From: Gammaproteobacteria bacterium
GTDB taxonomy: Bacteria > Pseudomonadota > Gammaproteobacteria > Pseudomonadales > Halieaceae
Length of the DNA stretch: 10,808 bases
Assembly: GCA_029859085.1 (NCBI GenBank)
Contig: JAOUDU010000044.1
Location: 1-10,808, forward strand
Reading direction: 5' to 3'
In this document: one piece after another, positions 1 to 7,403 of the stretch
Numbering within the stretch: the first letter of the stretch is position 1
Layout: each line of letters opens with the position of its first letter
The notes under the pieces: model-generated
Seen by the model: only the letters and a program-made list of their open reading frames with translations
The model's database searches: none
What the model was told of the DNA's origin: nothing
Translations under genes and position numbers: made by a program

Positions 1-777
1 AGCAGGGCTTTCTTTGGCCAACCGTTGCCCGCCAAGCAGGCCGTCTCGCGCACGCTGGAGAACCCCTTCGGCTACTACGACCGGGAACTCACCAAAAACC
101 TGCGGGACCGCAAGGAAATTTTTGACTACGCCCCGCGGGAAGCCACACCCTGGCCGGCACACCCCCGGGGTTTCCGGGAAGCACTCCAGGATTACGCCGG
201 GGCCTGCCACCGGGTCGCCCTGCGACTGCTCGAGCTGTGTTGCCGGGGCCTGGGTGCCGAGCCCGCCAGTCTCGAGTGCCACTTCGGGCGCGGGCACAGC
301 AGCTTTCTCAGGCTCAACCACTATCCGGTGGACGACCACCTGGCCGGCACCGATGCCCCCGTCCCCGGGCCCTTTGGCATCAGCCAGCACTCGGATGCCG
401 GGGCGCTTACGCTACTGCTGCAGGACGAGGTGACGGGCTTGCAGGTGCTGCGGCACGAGCGCTGGTGCGACGTGGTGCCGGTGCCCGGCACCCTGACCAT
501 CAACATCGGTGACATGCTGCAGGTCTGGTCCAATGACCGCTACCGTGCGCCCCTGCACCGGGTAAGGGCCAGTGGCGACCGGGCGCGATTCAGCGCCGCC
601 TACTTCCTGAACCCCGACTACAACACCGTGGTGGCGCCGCTGGCAACGACCGTAGCCGCCGCCGCTCCCGCCAGGTTCCGCCCGGTACACTGGGGCGAGT
701 TCCGCCACCAGCGGGCCCTGGGAGACTATGGCGACTACGGGGAGGAAATCCAGGTCTCCCACTTCCGCACCGAATGA
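1..777 (+). CDS. 2-oxoglutarate/Fe(II)-dependent oxygenase, isopenicillin N synthase family (5' partial)
   Basis: The reading frame is open from base 1, and the residues before the first possible start (a TTG at 25) already look like the family, so the gene begins upstream of the window; 258 residues are visible. Counting from the TTG codon, NPFGYYDRELTKN (13-25) and the following KEIFDY match the linker between the N-terminal DIOX_N region and the catalytic jelly roll. The iron ligands are H122 and D124 (QHSDAG) and H178 (LHRV). The 2-oxoglutarate-binding pair R188/S190 (RFS) follows, so the facial triad is complete and the enzyme is probably active. Enzymes of this family use Fe(II), O2 and 2-oxoglutarate to hydroxylate, desaturate or cyclise small molecules; the substrate is not deducible here. 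Its TGA overlaps the ATG of the next gene (ATGA, 774-777), indicating translational coupling with the decarboxylase and suggesting a shared substrate or sequential steps. Family assignment is secure; the specific function is unknown. Confidence 0.9.
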   Translation, partial: SRAFFGQPLPAKQAVSRTLENPFGYYDRELTKNLRDRKEIFDYAPREATPWPAHPRGFREALQDYAGACHRVALRLLELCCRGLGAEPASLECHFGRGHSSFLRLNHYPVDDHLAGTDAPVPGPFGISQHSDAGALTLLLQDEVTGLQVLRHERWCDVVPVPGTLTINIGDMLQVWSNDRYRAPLHRVRASGDRARFSAAYFLNPDYNTVVAPLATTVAAAAPARFRPVHWGEFRHQRALGDYGDYGEEIQVSHFRTE

Positions 778-2198
778 GCGAAACCCCGCTGTACGATGCC
801 TACCGCCGCTTCCTGGCCGACGCGGGCACCCCATTCACGGTTCCAGGCCACAAGCGCAATCCCGAACTGACCGACCCGCTGCTGGCCCTTGACGTGCCAC
901 AGTACGGGGGCGTGGAAGACCGCCGGGTTTCAAAGAAACGCCTGGCCGGCGCCGAGCGCCTGGCCGGTGAATTGTGGGGAGCGCCCTGGTGCGGCTTCTC
1001 GGTGCAGGGGTCGTCCCACGGCAACGAGGCCATCGCGCTGACCGTGGGCAAACCGGGAGACAAGGTGATCGTCGCGCGGACCCTGCACAAGTCGCTGTTC
1101 TTCGGGCTGGTGCTCGCCGGGCTCGTCCCGGTGTGGGTGCGACCCGATATCGACACCGAAACCGGGCTGACGGCCGGTATGCCGGTGGAGCGAATCAGGC
1201 AGGCCCTGCGCGAACACCCCGATGCCCGGGCGGTGATGCTGGTGGAACCCAGCTATGTGGGTGGCGTTTCCGACGTCGCGGCGATCGCGAAGGCGGCGCA
1301 CGAATACGGTATTCCGCTGACCGTCGACGCCGCCTGGGGAGCACACCTGGGATTCCATCCCGACCTGCCTCCCCACGCTATCCAGGCCGGGGCGGATATC
1401 CTGGTGACCAGCGTCCACAAGCACATCACCGGCTTCACCCAGTCTTCCATGGTGCTGGCGCAGGGCGAGCTCATCAACCGGGAGCGGCTGGAGGCCGCTT
1501 TCGAGGGCCTGCACACAACCAGCCCCTCCGGCGCCATCTTCGCCTCCATCGACCGGGCCCGCGGCCTGTTGCAGGACCGCGGCGAGGAACTCCTGGGCAA
1601 CGCCATTCGCATCGCCGGCGAGGCCCGCACACGCCTGCGCGAAATCCCGGGGCTGGGTGTGGTCGGCAGTGAAATCTCCCGGCGCTGTCCCGCACTGCTG
1701 ATGCACGACCCGACCAAGGTGGTGCTCACCCTGCCCGGCACCGGCGCTGATGGACAGGTGGTTGCCGATGTACTTGAACAAAGAGGTATCCACCTGGAGT
1801 TCGCGGACCGGGATACCTTCTGCCCGGTTATCACCCTGGCCGATACCGACGCAACAGTAGACAGGATGGTGTCGGCGATCACCCGCGCGATCGGGGAACA
1901 TCGCGGCGCGCCGCGAGCGCTGGTGCCCGCCACGGCGTGGACGGTGATACCCGATACCGTGATGTCGCCCCGGGACGCCTATTTCGCGGACCACGAGCGG
2001 GTGCCCGCGGCGAGGGCCATTGGCCGGATCGCGGCGGAGACCGCGGTGCCCTATCCGCCGGGCATACCCGCCCTCGCGCCGGGGGAGAGAATCCAGGCCG
2101 ATGTACTGCGGGCGCTGCACGCCGAGGTGGCCGGCGGCACCCGGGTCGCCTACTGCGGCGACCCGTCGCTGGAAACGATACTGGTGGTCAGCGAATAA
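774..2198 (+). CDS. PLP-dependent Orn/Lys/Arg decarboxylase family protein (short form)
   Basis: This 474-residue protein has the major domain of the fold-type-I Orn/Lys/Arg decarboxylases. Visible landmarks are TVPGHKR (22-28), QGSSHGNEA (78-86) for phosphate binding, H105 in ARTLHKS (the His that stacks on the PLP ring), D185 in DAAWGAHLGFHP (pyridine-nitrogen Asp), and K216 in SVHKHITGFTQ (Schiff-base lysine). It lacks the N-terminal response-regulator-like wing of the roughly 700-residue inducible enterobacterial enzymes and resembles the shorter forms seen in Bacillus, cyanobacteria and actinobacteria. The family removes the alpha-carboxyl of lysine, ornithine or arginine to make cadaverine, putrescine or agmatine, but this member's substrate cannot be told. 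It starts inside the stop codon of the upstream oxygenase, so a hydroxylated or otherwise modified amino acid is a reasonable guess. No clear Shine-Dalgarno was needed to choose the start, because the coupling decides it. Its 3' end overlaps the convergent protease gene by 11 bases. Confidence 0.88.
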   Translation: MSETPLYDAYRRFLADAGTPFTVPGHKRNPELTDPLLALDVPQYGGVEDRRVSKKRLAGAERLAGELWGAPWCGFSVQGSSHGNEAIALTVGKPGDKVIVARTLHKSLFFGLVLAGLVPVWVRPDIDTETGLTAGMPVERIRQALREHPDARAVMLVEPSYVGGVSDVAAIAKAAHEYGIPLTVDAAWGAHLGFHPDLPPHAIQAGADILVTSVHKHITGFTQSSMVLAQGELINRERLEAAFEGLHTTSPSGAIFASIDRARGLLQDRGEELLGNAIRIAGEARTRLREIPGLGVVGSEISRRCPALLMHDPTKVVLTLPGTGADGQVVADVLEQRGIHLEFADRDTFCPVITLADTDATVDRMVSAITRAIGEHRGAPRALVPATAWTVIPDTVMSPRDAYFADHERVPAARAIGRIAAETAVPYPPGIPALAPGERIQADVLRALHAEVAGGTRVAYCGDPSLETILVVSE

Positions 2199-4089
2199 GC
2201 GCCGCGCTGGCCGCGGGGTTCAGCAGTTTTATCGTGCGGGTGGCGAGTACCTTGGCGTCACTGCCGTCAAGGATAAGCCGGCGCAGTTGGGCGGTGCCCA
2301 GGGCAGGGTCGAGTGCAAGCAGTTTGGCGGCGAGGTTGAGCACCTGGGGAGATGACATCGAGGTGCCGTTGAACTTGATGCGGTTGCCCCCCGGCACATA
2401 GCTCTCCACTTCGAAGCCGTTGGCGTAGATATCCACCTTGCCCAGGCTGGTAAAGCTGGTCTCGTCACCGGCCGCGTCCACCGCACCGACGCTGAGCATA
2501 TTGGGGTAGTCGTAACCGCTGGGATAAAACTCGTCGAACTTCACATCGTTGTCGGAGTTGCCGGCGGAGGTGATAAACAGGATATCCTTCGCGTCGCGGA
2601 TCGATTCGCGCAGGGCCGTATCGCCAATGGTGAAGATCTCCCGCGCGAGCTTCCTGCGCTCCTCGGGAGACCCGCCCGCATTGTGGGCCTCCAGCGCCTC
2701 CTCGATACTGCGCAGCGAGCCGCCCCAGCTCATATTCACAGCCCTGACACCGCTGGCCTTGAAATAATCGACCGTCTCGCGGATGGATTTCGCCTCGGCC
2801 CGGGCCAGCTCGAGGGTGGGCTCCTCGGGAATCACCGTGTGCGAATAGGTTATGCGCGCCACCAGTAACCGGATAAAGGGATTGCCCTCCACCGCGATCC
2901 CGGCAACATGGGTGCCGTGGGCGTAGTTGCCGTACATATCCAGGGATTCGAGGAAATCCTTGACCTGGTCCTGGTCCAGCGCCGCGAGGCGCTTGCGCAG
3001 GGCGCTGGCCTCGGCGCTGTCGACGCCGGACTGGATATCCCCCAGCCCCTTCATGTCGGACTGCATGAGCGCAGGGTCCCCTTTGAATTCACCGATGGGG
3101 TACAACAGCGAGCGCTCCTTGTTGGAATGAAGGTCGTAGGCGATACCGTGGATATCGTCCACGAAGCCATTGGTATCGTCATCGATACCATTGCCGGGGA
3201 TCTCGCGGACGTTGCTCCACAGCAACGGGACGAAAGCATCGATGGCGGTGTCCACGCCGCTGTCCCAGATGGCGACCACCACCGGGCTGGCCTTCGCGGT
3301 GGCATCCAGCACGAACTGGCGATCCTTCCAGATGTCCTTCTTGCTGGCGGTATTGGCGGCGATTTTCGCCGAGTAGAGTTCGTTGACCACCGGCGCATCC
3401 GGCAGGAAGTAATCCAGGGTAACGCCGGCCGATACCAGGCTGGAGGCGATGTCGTAGCTGATCTCACCTGAAGTCCGGTCGACGATGGGCTGGTAGGAGG
3501 ATTCGAGATTACCCAGCACAAAGGCCCTGCTGAGAATCTCGGTGCGGCCCCGGGCGCTCTTCAGGTTGTCCTGTACCACCGCGTAGTCCAGCGCCTGCAG
3601 TGCCTGCTCCAGATTCTGTTTCAGCGCCTTGTCGGTATCGCCGCCGGACAGGCGGGCTTTGGCCAGCGCCTCGGAATACAACCCCATGGTCAACCTGTTG
3701 GCCTCCTTGGTCTCCAGCGCACGCTGCTTTGCCAGCAGGTCGAGGCAGTCCTGCCAGCGCATCTCCAGCAGAGCGATGCTGCCCAGCACCGCGTAATAGT
3801 CCCGCACGGTGGTATCGTCCCGGATATCGTAGGTGGCCAGGTCCCGGAGAATATCGGCCTGCACCGCCTGCGCCAGCTTCAGCAGGGCGGGCCGGTTGCG
3901 GGGCAGGTAGAGGTCGGTCACCTTGAGGTCCAGGCGATAAGTATGGCGGGGAAGATCGTCCTTGCGGGCGATGACCGGCTTGTCCGCCCCGGGCCGGGCA
4001 ACAACCGCTTCTGTCGCACTGGCGATGCCTGCCGTGGACAGCGCCGCCAGCGACAGCGCGAGGCAGGCGACGATCTGTTTCAGTGACAT
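2188..4089 (-). CDS. Secreted subtilisin-like serine protease (peptidase S8 family)
   Basis: The protein is 633 residues long. The ATG at 4089 is chosen because AGGAG lies 8 bases upstream and because it opens a clean signal peptide: MSLKQ, a hydrophobic stretch (about 6-24), then probable cleavage after ASA (23-25). The frame stays open further upstream, but that part is unlike protein. The S8 catalytic residues are all present: D276 (IWDSGVD), H391 (HGTHVAG), oxyanion N511 (SAGN) and S577 (GTSMSSP). After the Asp comes GNGIDDDTNGFVDD (299-312), an acidic loop seen in some larger subtilases that may bind calcium. Residues about 45-260 form a helix-rich region that I cannot match to the usual I9 propeptide; it may be a propeptide or an adaptor domain. 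The enzyme should act in the periplasm or outside the cell. It lies 52 bases downstream of the SDR gene and may be cotranscribed with it. Catalytic family is certain; target proteins are unknown. Confidence 0.92.
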   Translation of the reverse strand: MSLKQIVACLALSLAALSTAGIASATEAVVARPGADKPVIARKDDLPRHTYRLDLKVTDLYLPRNRPALLKLAQAVQADILRDLATYDIRDDTTVRDYYAVLGSIALLEMRWQDCLDLLAKQRALETKEANRLTMGLYSEALAKARLSGGDTDKALKQNLEQALQALDYAVVQDNLKSARGRTEILSRAFVLGNLESSYQPIVDRTSGEISYDIASSLVSAGVTLDYFLPDAPVVNELYSAKIAANTASKKDIWKDRQFVLDATAKASPVVVAIWDSGVDTAIDAFVPLLWSNVREIPGNGIDDDTNGFVDDIHGIAYDLHSNKERSLLYPIGEFKGDPALMQSDMKGLGDIQSGVDSAEASALRKRLAALDQDQVKDFLESLDMYGNYAHGTHVAGIAVEGNPFIRLLVARITYSHTVIPEEPTLELARAEAKSIRETVDYFKASGVRAVNMSWGGSLRSIEEALEAHNAGGSPEERRKLAREIFTIGDTALRESIRDAKDILFITSAGNSDNDVKFDEFYPSGYDYPNMLSVGAVDAAGDETSFTSLGKVDIYANGFEVESYVPGGNRIKFNGTSMSSPQVLNLAAKLLALDPALGTAQLRRLILDGSDAKVLATRTIKLLNPAASAALIR

Positions 4090-4097
4090 TCGGTATT

Positions 4098-4102
4098 CTC
4101 CT
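4098..4102 (-). promoter_or_regulatory. Shine-Dalgarno of the subtilase gene
   Basis: AGGAG on the minus strand, 8 bases before the ATG at 4089. It fixes the start of the protease gene at the signal peptide and rules against the 84-codon upstream extension of the open frame. Confidence 0.75.
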
Positions 4103-4141
4103 GTTGTTGGGCGGGGCATGATCGCGGATTTCAGGTACTGA

Positions 4142-4978
4142 TCAGATGCTGAAAGGTTCGTACAGGGGGTTGCTCCCGGCGAGCACGCTGGCGCAGCGGG
4201 CCTCGTAACCGGGCTTGAAATCATCGTGGGTAAATATCCAGAACTGCTCCTGGCGTATCCCCTGGAAGACCCTGTCGGCGCAGTCGGCGGGCGCCATGCC
4301 TGCGGCGATACCGGCGCGCAGGAACCCCATGAATTGGGCATTGGCGTCAGGGGACGCCGTATGGCCGGGGCTGCGCCCGAGACCGGAATCGGCTATTCCG
4401 GTGGCGATGGGCCCGGGGCAGAGCACGGACGTTTTCAGCAGCGCGCCGATACCCTGCAGTTCGTAGTGCAGGGTTTCAGTCAATGCGACCACCGCCTGCT
4501 TGCTGACGGTGTAGGGCCCCATCAGCGGCGAGGCCAGCAAACCGGCCACTGAAGAGGTGTTTACAATGTGGCCCGGACTGTTCTGCGCGAGCATCCGGGG
4601 GACAAAACTGTGTATGCCGTGAACCACGCCCATCAGGTTGATGTTGAGGATCCACTGCCAGTCCGCGATGGGGCGCTCCCAGCTGTAACCGCTGATCAGG
4701 ACACCGGCATTGTTGAACAGCAGGTCGACCCGGCCACACTGCGCGAAGGCGGTCTCGGCCAGGGCGGCCACCTGGTCCGCCCTGGCGACATCGGTGGGTA
4801 CCGCGATGACGCTGGCACCGGCGGCGGCCAGCTCCGCTGCCAGGCTGTGCAACGGGTCGGGCTGCAGGTCAGCCAGCACCACCTGCATGCCCTCCGCAAC
4901 GCACTGTCTGGCCAGGGCCCGGCCGATACCGCCGGCGGCACCGGTAACCACTGCGACACCGCCCCTGAATTCCCGCAT
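4142..4978 (-). CDS. Short-chain dehydrogenase/reductase (classical SDR)
   Basis: At 278 residues this is a classical SDR of normal length. The cofactor loop is TGAAGGIG (12-19), followed by D37 at the end of the second strand (VVLAD), which usually indicates NAD(H) rather than NADP(H). NNAG is at 89-92, the catalytic Ser lies in TSS (141-143), and the active-site pair is Y156/K160 (YTVSK). The PG after strand six (188-189) is also present. The enzyme would oxidise an alcohol or reduce a ketone; the C-terminal extension after about residue 230 (including FWIFTHDDFKPGYE) probably shapes the substrate pocket, but the substrate is not identifiable. The ATG at 4978 has only a weak GGGG element six bases upstream. 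It sits 89 bases after the MATE gene and 52 before the protease gene, all on the minus strand, so a three-gene transcript is possible. Confidence 0.9.
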   Translation of the reverse strand: MREFRGGVAVVTGAAGGIGRALARQCVAEGMQVVLADLQPDPLHSLAAELAAAGASVIAVPTDVARADQVAALAETAFAQCGRVDLLFNNAGVLISGYSWERPIADWQWILNINLMGVVHGIHSFVPRMLAQNSPGHIVNTSSVAGLLASPLMGPYTVSKQAVVALTETLHYELQGIGALLKTSVLCPGPIATGIADSGLGRSPGHTASPDANAQFMGFLRAGIAAGMAPADCADRVFQGIRQEQFWIFTHDDFKPGYEARCASVLAGSNPLYEPFSI

Positions 4979-5036
4979 GATGACCCCGTGTAAGACGCTG
5001 TAAGTGGCCGCTAGGATAGCGCACTCAGCACCAAGC

Positions 5037-5060
5037 TGCAGGGGTCAATGCAGGGGTCAA
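5037..5060. repeat. Two perfect tandem copies of a 12-base unit
   Basis: TGCAGGGGTCAA occurs twice in a row (5037-5048 and 5049-5060) and a third partial copy, TGCAG, follows at 5061-5065. On the minus strand the unit reads TTGACCCCTGCA. It lies in the gap between the MATE stop and the SDR start. It could be simple slippage or a repeated protein-binding site upstream of the SDR gene. Confidence 0.8.
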
Positions 5061-5067
5061 TGCAGCA

Positions 5068-6384
5068 CTACACCCCCCGGGCCGCGCGCAGCAACCCGGG
5101 GTAATAGACCGCGAGGGAGGCTGCCCGCACGCACACAAAGACCACGAACGCGCACCAAAGCCCCTGGTTGCCATACACCGGCGCCAGCCACCACCAGGCC
5201 AGCAGGTAGGCGACAACCGAAGAGATGGACGCATTGCGCATCTCCCGGGTGCGGGTGGCGCCAATAAAAATCCCGTCCAGCTGAAACGCGGCGAAGGACA
5301 GCAACACATACAGTCCTGCCCAGGGCAGGGATGCCGCCGCGGACTCCCGCACCGCATCGATATCCGTCAATGCCGCGATCACCCGATTGCCGAAGCAGAC
5401 GATCAACAGGGCCAGCACGATGGCAGTCACCGCCGCCAGTTCGGTCGACTGCCGCACCGCCGCGACCAGGTCCCGGCGCTTTTTTGCCCCCAGGGCTTCA
5501 CCAACCAGCGCCTCGGCGACAAAGGCGTAACCGTCGAGGAAAAAAGCGCTGAAGGACACCAGCTGCAACAGGATATGGTTGGCTCCGAGTACCGCATCAC
5601 CAAACTGCGCGCTCTGGTTGGTAAACCACGCAAATGCAAACAGCAGCAACAGGGTCCTGACCAGGATATCGGTATTGGCTGCCATCAGGCGCAGCATCTT
5701 CTGGCCGTCGCCGATCCGGGCCCGGGGCCAGAACGGCTCCGCATCGGTCTGGCGCCGGCGCAATACCCCGACCACCAGCGCAGTGGCCAGGATCACCGTC
5801 ATCCACTCCGCCAGCACCGTGCCCAGGGCGATACCTTCGGCACCCCAGCCCAGCACGCCGGCAAACAACACATCCAGCACAATGTTCGTGCCGTTCAGGA
5901 ACACCTGCACCAGCAGTAAATGACGACTCCGGCCGAGCCCGATCAGGCAGCCGGTCAGGGCGAAGATAGTGAGGGTGGCGGGGGCGCCCCAGATGCGCAC
6001 GCTGAAATAGGCACGGGTTATCGACTCAACCCCGGCACTGCCATCGAGGAGCGCCAGCGAGAGTTCCGCCAGGGGCCACTGCAGCAGGACAATGGCGACG
6101 CCAAGCCCCGCGCTCAGCAGCATGGCCCGGCCGAGTGTGGCCCGCACCTCCGCCTCATCCCCGGCCCCGGCCGCCTGGGCTATGAAGCCCGTGGTACCCA
6201 TGCGCAGGAAACCGAAACTCCAGTAGATGAAACTGAAGATCATGGCGCCGAAGGCTATCGCACCCAACTGCGGCAGGCTGCCGAGGTTGCCGATGACGGC
6301 GGTATCCGCCAGGCCCAGCAGGGGCACGGCCGCATTGGCCAGGATGATCGGCCAGGCTCTCTGCCAGATTGCCCCGTGATTCAT
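5068..6384 (-). CDS. MATE family efflux transporter, DinF type
   Basis: This 438-residue protein has about twelve hydrophobic segments, the normal size for a MATE exporter. The N-terminal block PLLGLADTAVIG (21-32) and FLRMGTTGFIAQ (59-70) are close to the DinF subfamily pattern. D27 is placed like the proton-coupling Asp of DinF/PfMATE-type pumps, by inference from motif position. It should sit in the inner membrane and export cationic or hydrophobic compounds in exchange for H+ or Na+. The ATG at 6384 is preferred because it aligns with the usual short DinF N-terminus; a TTG six codons upstream (6402) is an alternative. Neither has a strong ribosome-binding site. The gene is divergent from the NAD(P)-binding protein at 6473 and first in a minus-strand run with the SDR and protease genes. 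The exported compound is unknown. Confidence 0.92.
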   Translation of the reverse strand: MNHGAIWQRAWPIILANAAVPLLGLADTAVIGNLGSLPQLGAIAFGAMIFSFIYWSFGFLRMGTTGFIAQAAGAGDEAEVRATLGRAMLLSAGLGVAIVLLQWPLAELSLALLDGSAGVESITRAYFSVRIWGAPATLTIFALTGCLIGLGRSRHLLLVQVFLNGTNIVLDVLFAGVLGWGAEGIALGTVLAEWMTVILATALVVGVLRRRQTDAEPFWPRARIGDGQKMLRLMAANTDILVRTLLLLFAFAWFTNQSAQFGDAVLGANHILLQLVSFSAFFLDGYAFVAEALVGEALGAKKRRDLVAAVRQSTELAAVTAIVLALLIVCFGNRVIAALTDIDAVRESAAASLPWAGLYVLLSFAAFQLDGIFIGATRTREMRNASISSVVAYLLAWWWLAPVYGNQGLWCAFVVFVCVRAASLAVYYPGLLRAARGV

Positions 6385-6472
6385 TTTATTCGCACCAGCC
6401 AAATCAATATTTGCTCACAACCATTGGCATTGGCTACCCTACGCCCCTCCACCCGCTGCGGGCAACATTGTA
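6385..6472. promoter_or_regulatory. Divergent intergenic region with possible promoter
   Basis: This 88-base gap separates two divergent starts and so must hold control elements for both. On the + strand TTGCTC (6411-6416), an 18-base spacer and TACCCT (6435-6440) form a weak promoter-like pair 32 bases before the ATG at 6473. The spacer holds a direct repeat of ATTGGC (6423-6428 and 6429-6434). For the MATE gene no convincing -10/-35 pair stands out; the best single box is TACAAT on the minus strand at 6472-6467. These assignments are by eye. Confidence 0.3.
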
Positions 6473-7297
6473 ATGAACCTATTGAAAAAGCTGGCGTCGG
6501 CCGCCGCTGTCACCCTGCTGCTGGTACTGGCGGGCCTGGACGCCTGGGGCTACCTGACCCTGGGCCACCTGGAGCCCGGGAGCGACCAGCCCCATGACCG
6601 CAATGCCAACACAGTCACCATGGTCTTTGGCGCAACCGGATCGGTGGGAGACGGGCTGCTCAAAGCCGCGATGGAGGACCCGGAGGTTGAGAAAATCTAC
6701 GTGGTATCCCGGCGCAGCTCACCGCGCATCGAGGCCGGCGTCGCATCCGGCAAAGTGGAACTGGTACTGCAGCCGGATTTTACCAATTATGGCAACCTTG
6801 CCCCGATACTGGGGGAGGTAAATACGGTATTGTGGGGCCTGGGCACTTCCTCACTGCAGGTGGACGATGCCACCTACACCCGGATTCACGTCGATTTCCC
6901 CGTGGCATTTTTGACCGCCTGGCTGGCGGCCAGGACGCAGGCTCCCATGTCATTCCACTACGTTACCGGCATGGGAACTGACGCCAATGGCAGCGCCCAC
7001 TGGGCGCGGGAAAAGGGCCGGGCGGAAATCGCGCTGGCCGCGATGGCCAGGGGCAGCGGATTGCGCACCTTCGGTTATCGCTCCGGGTTTATCCGGCCGG
7101 CGTCCGACCGGGCAAACCCGGCCCATTACCTGCTGGAGTACCTGCTCCGGCCCGGCCAGCTGGCGATCAGCTCTGAAGACCTGGGCAGGGCCATGCTGGA
7201 AATCAGCGCGCGCACCGGGGAACTTGCGAATGGCACCGTGGTCGACAACGCTGACAGCATCGCCTATGCAAGGGCTTATCGCGAAACCGCGGGCTGA
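6473..7297 (+). CDS. Membrane-anchored NAD(P)-binding protein, atypical SDR (HTATIP2-like)
   Basis: The protein has 274 residues. A positively charged N-terminus and a hydrophobic stretch (about 8-30) form a membrane anchor or uncleaved signal, then a Rossmann domain begins at about 47. The dinucleotide loop is GATGSVG (53-59) and RRS at 80-82 at the end of the second strand suggests NADP(H). The order of motifs resembles the HTATIP2/TIP30-type atypical SDRs: LWGLGTS (about 120-126), VTGMGT (154-159), and W167-A-R-E-K171 where the family has YxxxK. The Tyr is thus replaced by Trp, so classical SDR catalysis is doubtful unless this subfamily uses another proton donor. A conserved-looking FIRP (196-199) follows. 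Start is ATG at 6473; no strong ribosome-binding site is visible. The next gene is 106 bases downstream on the same strand. Role unknown: either a reductase at the membrane or a cofactor-sensing protein. Confidence 0.8.
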   Translation: MNLLKKLASAAAVTLLLVLAGLDAWGYLTLGHLEPGSDQPHDRNANTVTMVFGATGSVGDGLLKAAMEDPEVEKIYVVSRRSSPRIEAGVASGKVELVLQPDFTNYGNLAPILGEVNTVLWGLGTSSLQVDDATYTRIHVDFPVAFLTAWLAARTQAPMSFHYVTGMGTDANGSAHWAREKGRAEIALAAMARGSGLRTFGYRSGFIRPASDRANPAHYLLEYLLRPGQLAISSEDLGRAMLEISARTGELANGTVVDNADSIAYARAYRETAG

Positions 7298-7309
7298 CGG
7301 GGCGGGCCA

Positions 7310-7337
7310 TTGCGCTGCCACCGTAAATTGATATAGC
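7310..7337 (+). promoter_or_regulatory. Possible extended -10 promoter for the radical SAM gene
   Basis: TTGCGC (7310-7315), a 16-base spacer, then TATAGC (7332-7337) preceded by TGA, giving the TGn extended -10 element. The start codon is 66 bases further on. Matches to the sigma-70 consensus are partial (3 of 6 and 4 of 6), so this is tentative. Confidence 0.3.
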
Positions 7338-7403
7338 GTGTCACCGCTCATCGCGTCCGGTTGACGCCAGCAACACGGGCCGCTCGATGCGGCGGAGAGA
7401 TAT

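Noticed and set aside
930..2120. Long open frame of 396 codons on the minus strand opposite the decarboxylase
   Set aside because: It is antisense to a gene with intact family motifs, and its translation is low-complexity and matches no known family. High-GC coding DNA often leaves such open antisense frames.
2908..3471. Open + strand frame of 187 codons inside the protease gene
   Set aside because: The protein is antisense to the catalytic region of the subtilase and has no family features of its own.
4090..4341. Upstream extension of the protease frame by 84 codons
   Set aside because: The extension overlaps the SDR gene and would bury the signal peptide; the ATG at 4089 has its own AGGAG.
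6385..6402. TTG start of the MATE gene six codons upstream
   Set aside because: The ATG at 6384 gives the usual DinF N-terminus and the TTG has no better ribosome-binding site; kept only as an alternative.
5920..6597. Open + strand frame spanning the MATE start and the divergent gap
   Set aside because: Its product is rich in Gly, Ala, Glu and Arg with no domain, and it crosses two well-supported genes.
7361..7389. TTGACG with TCGATG 17 bases on, before the radical SAM gene
   Set aside because: The -10 match is only two of six bases. The pair at 7310-7337 with an extended -10 is better.
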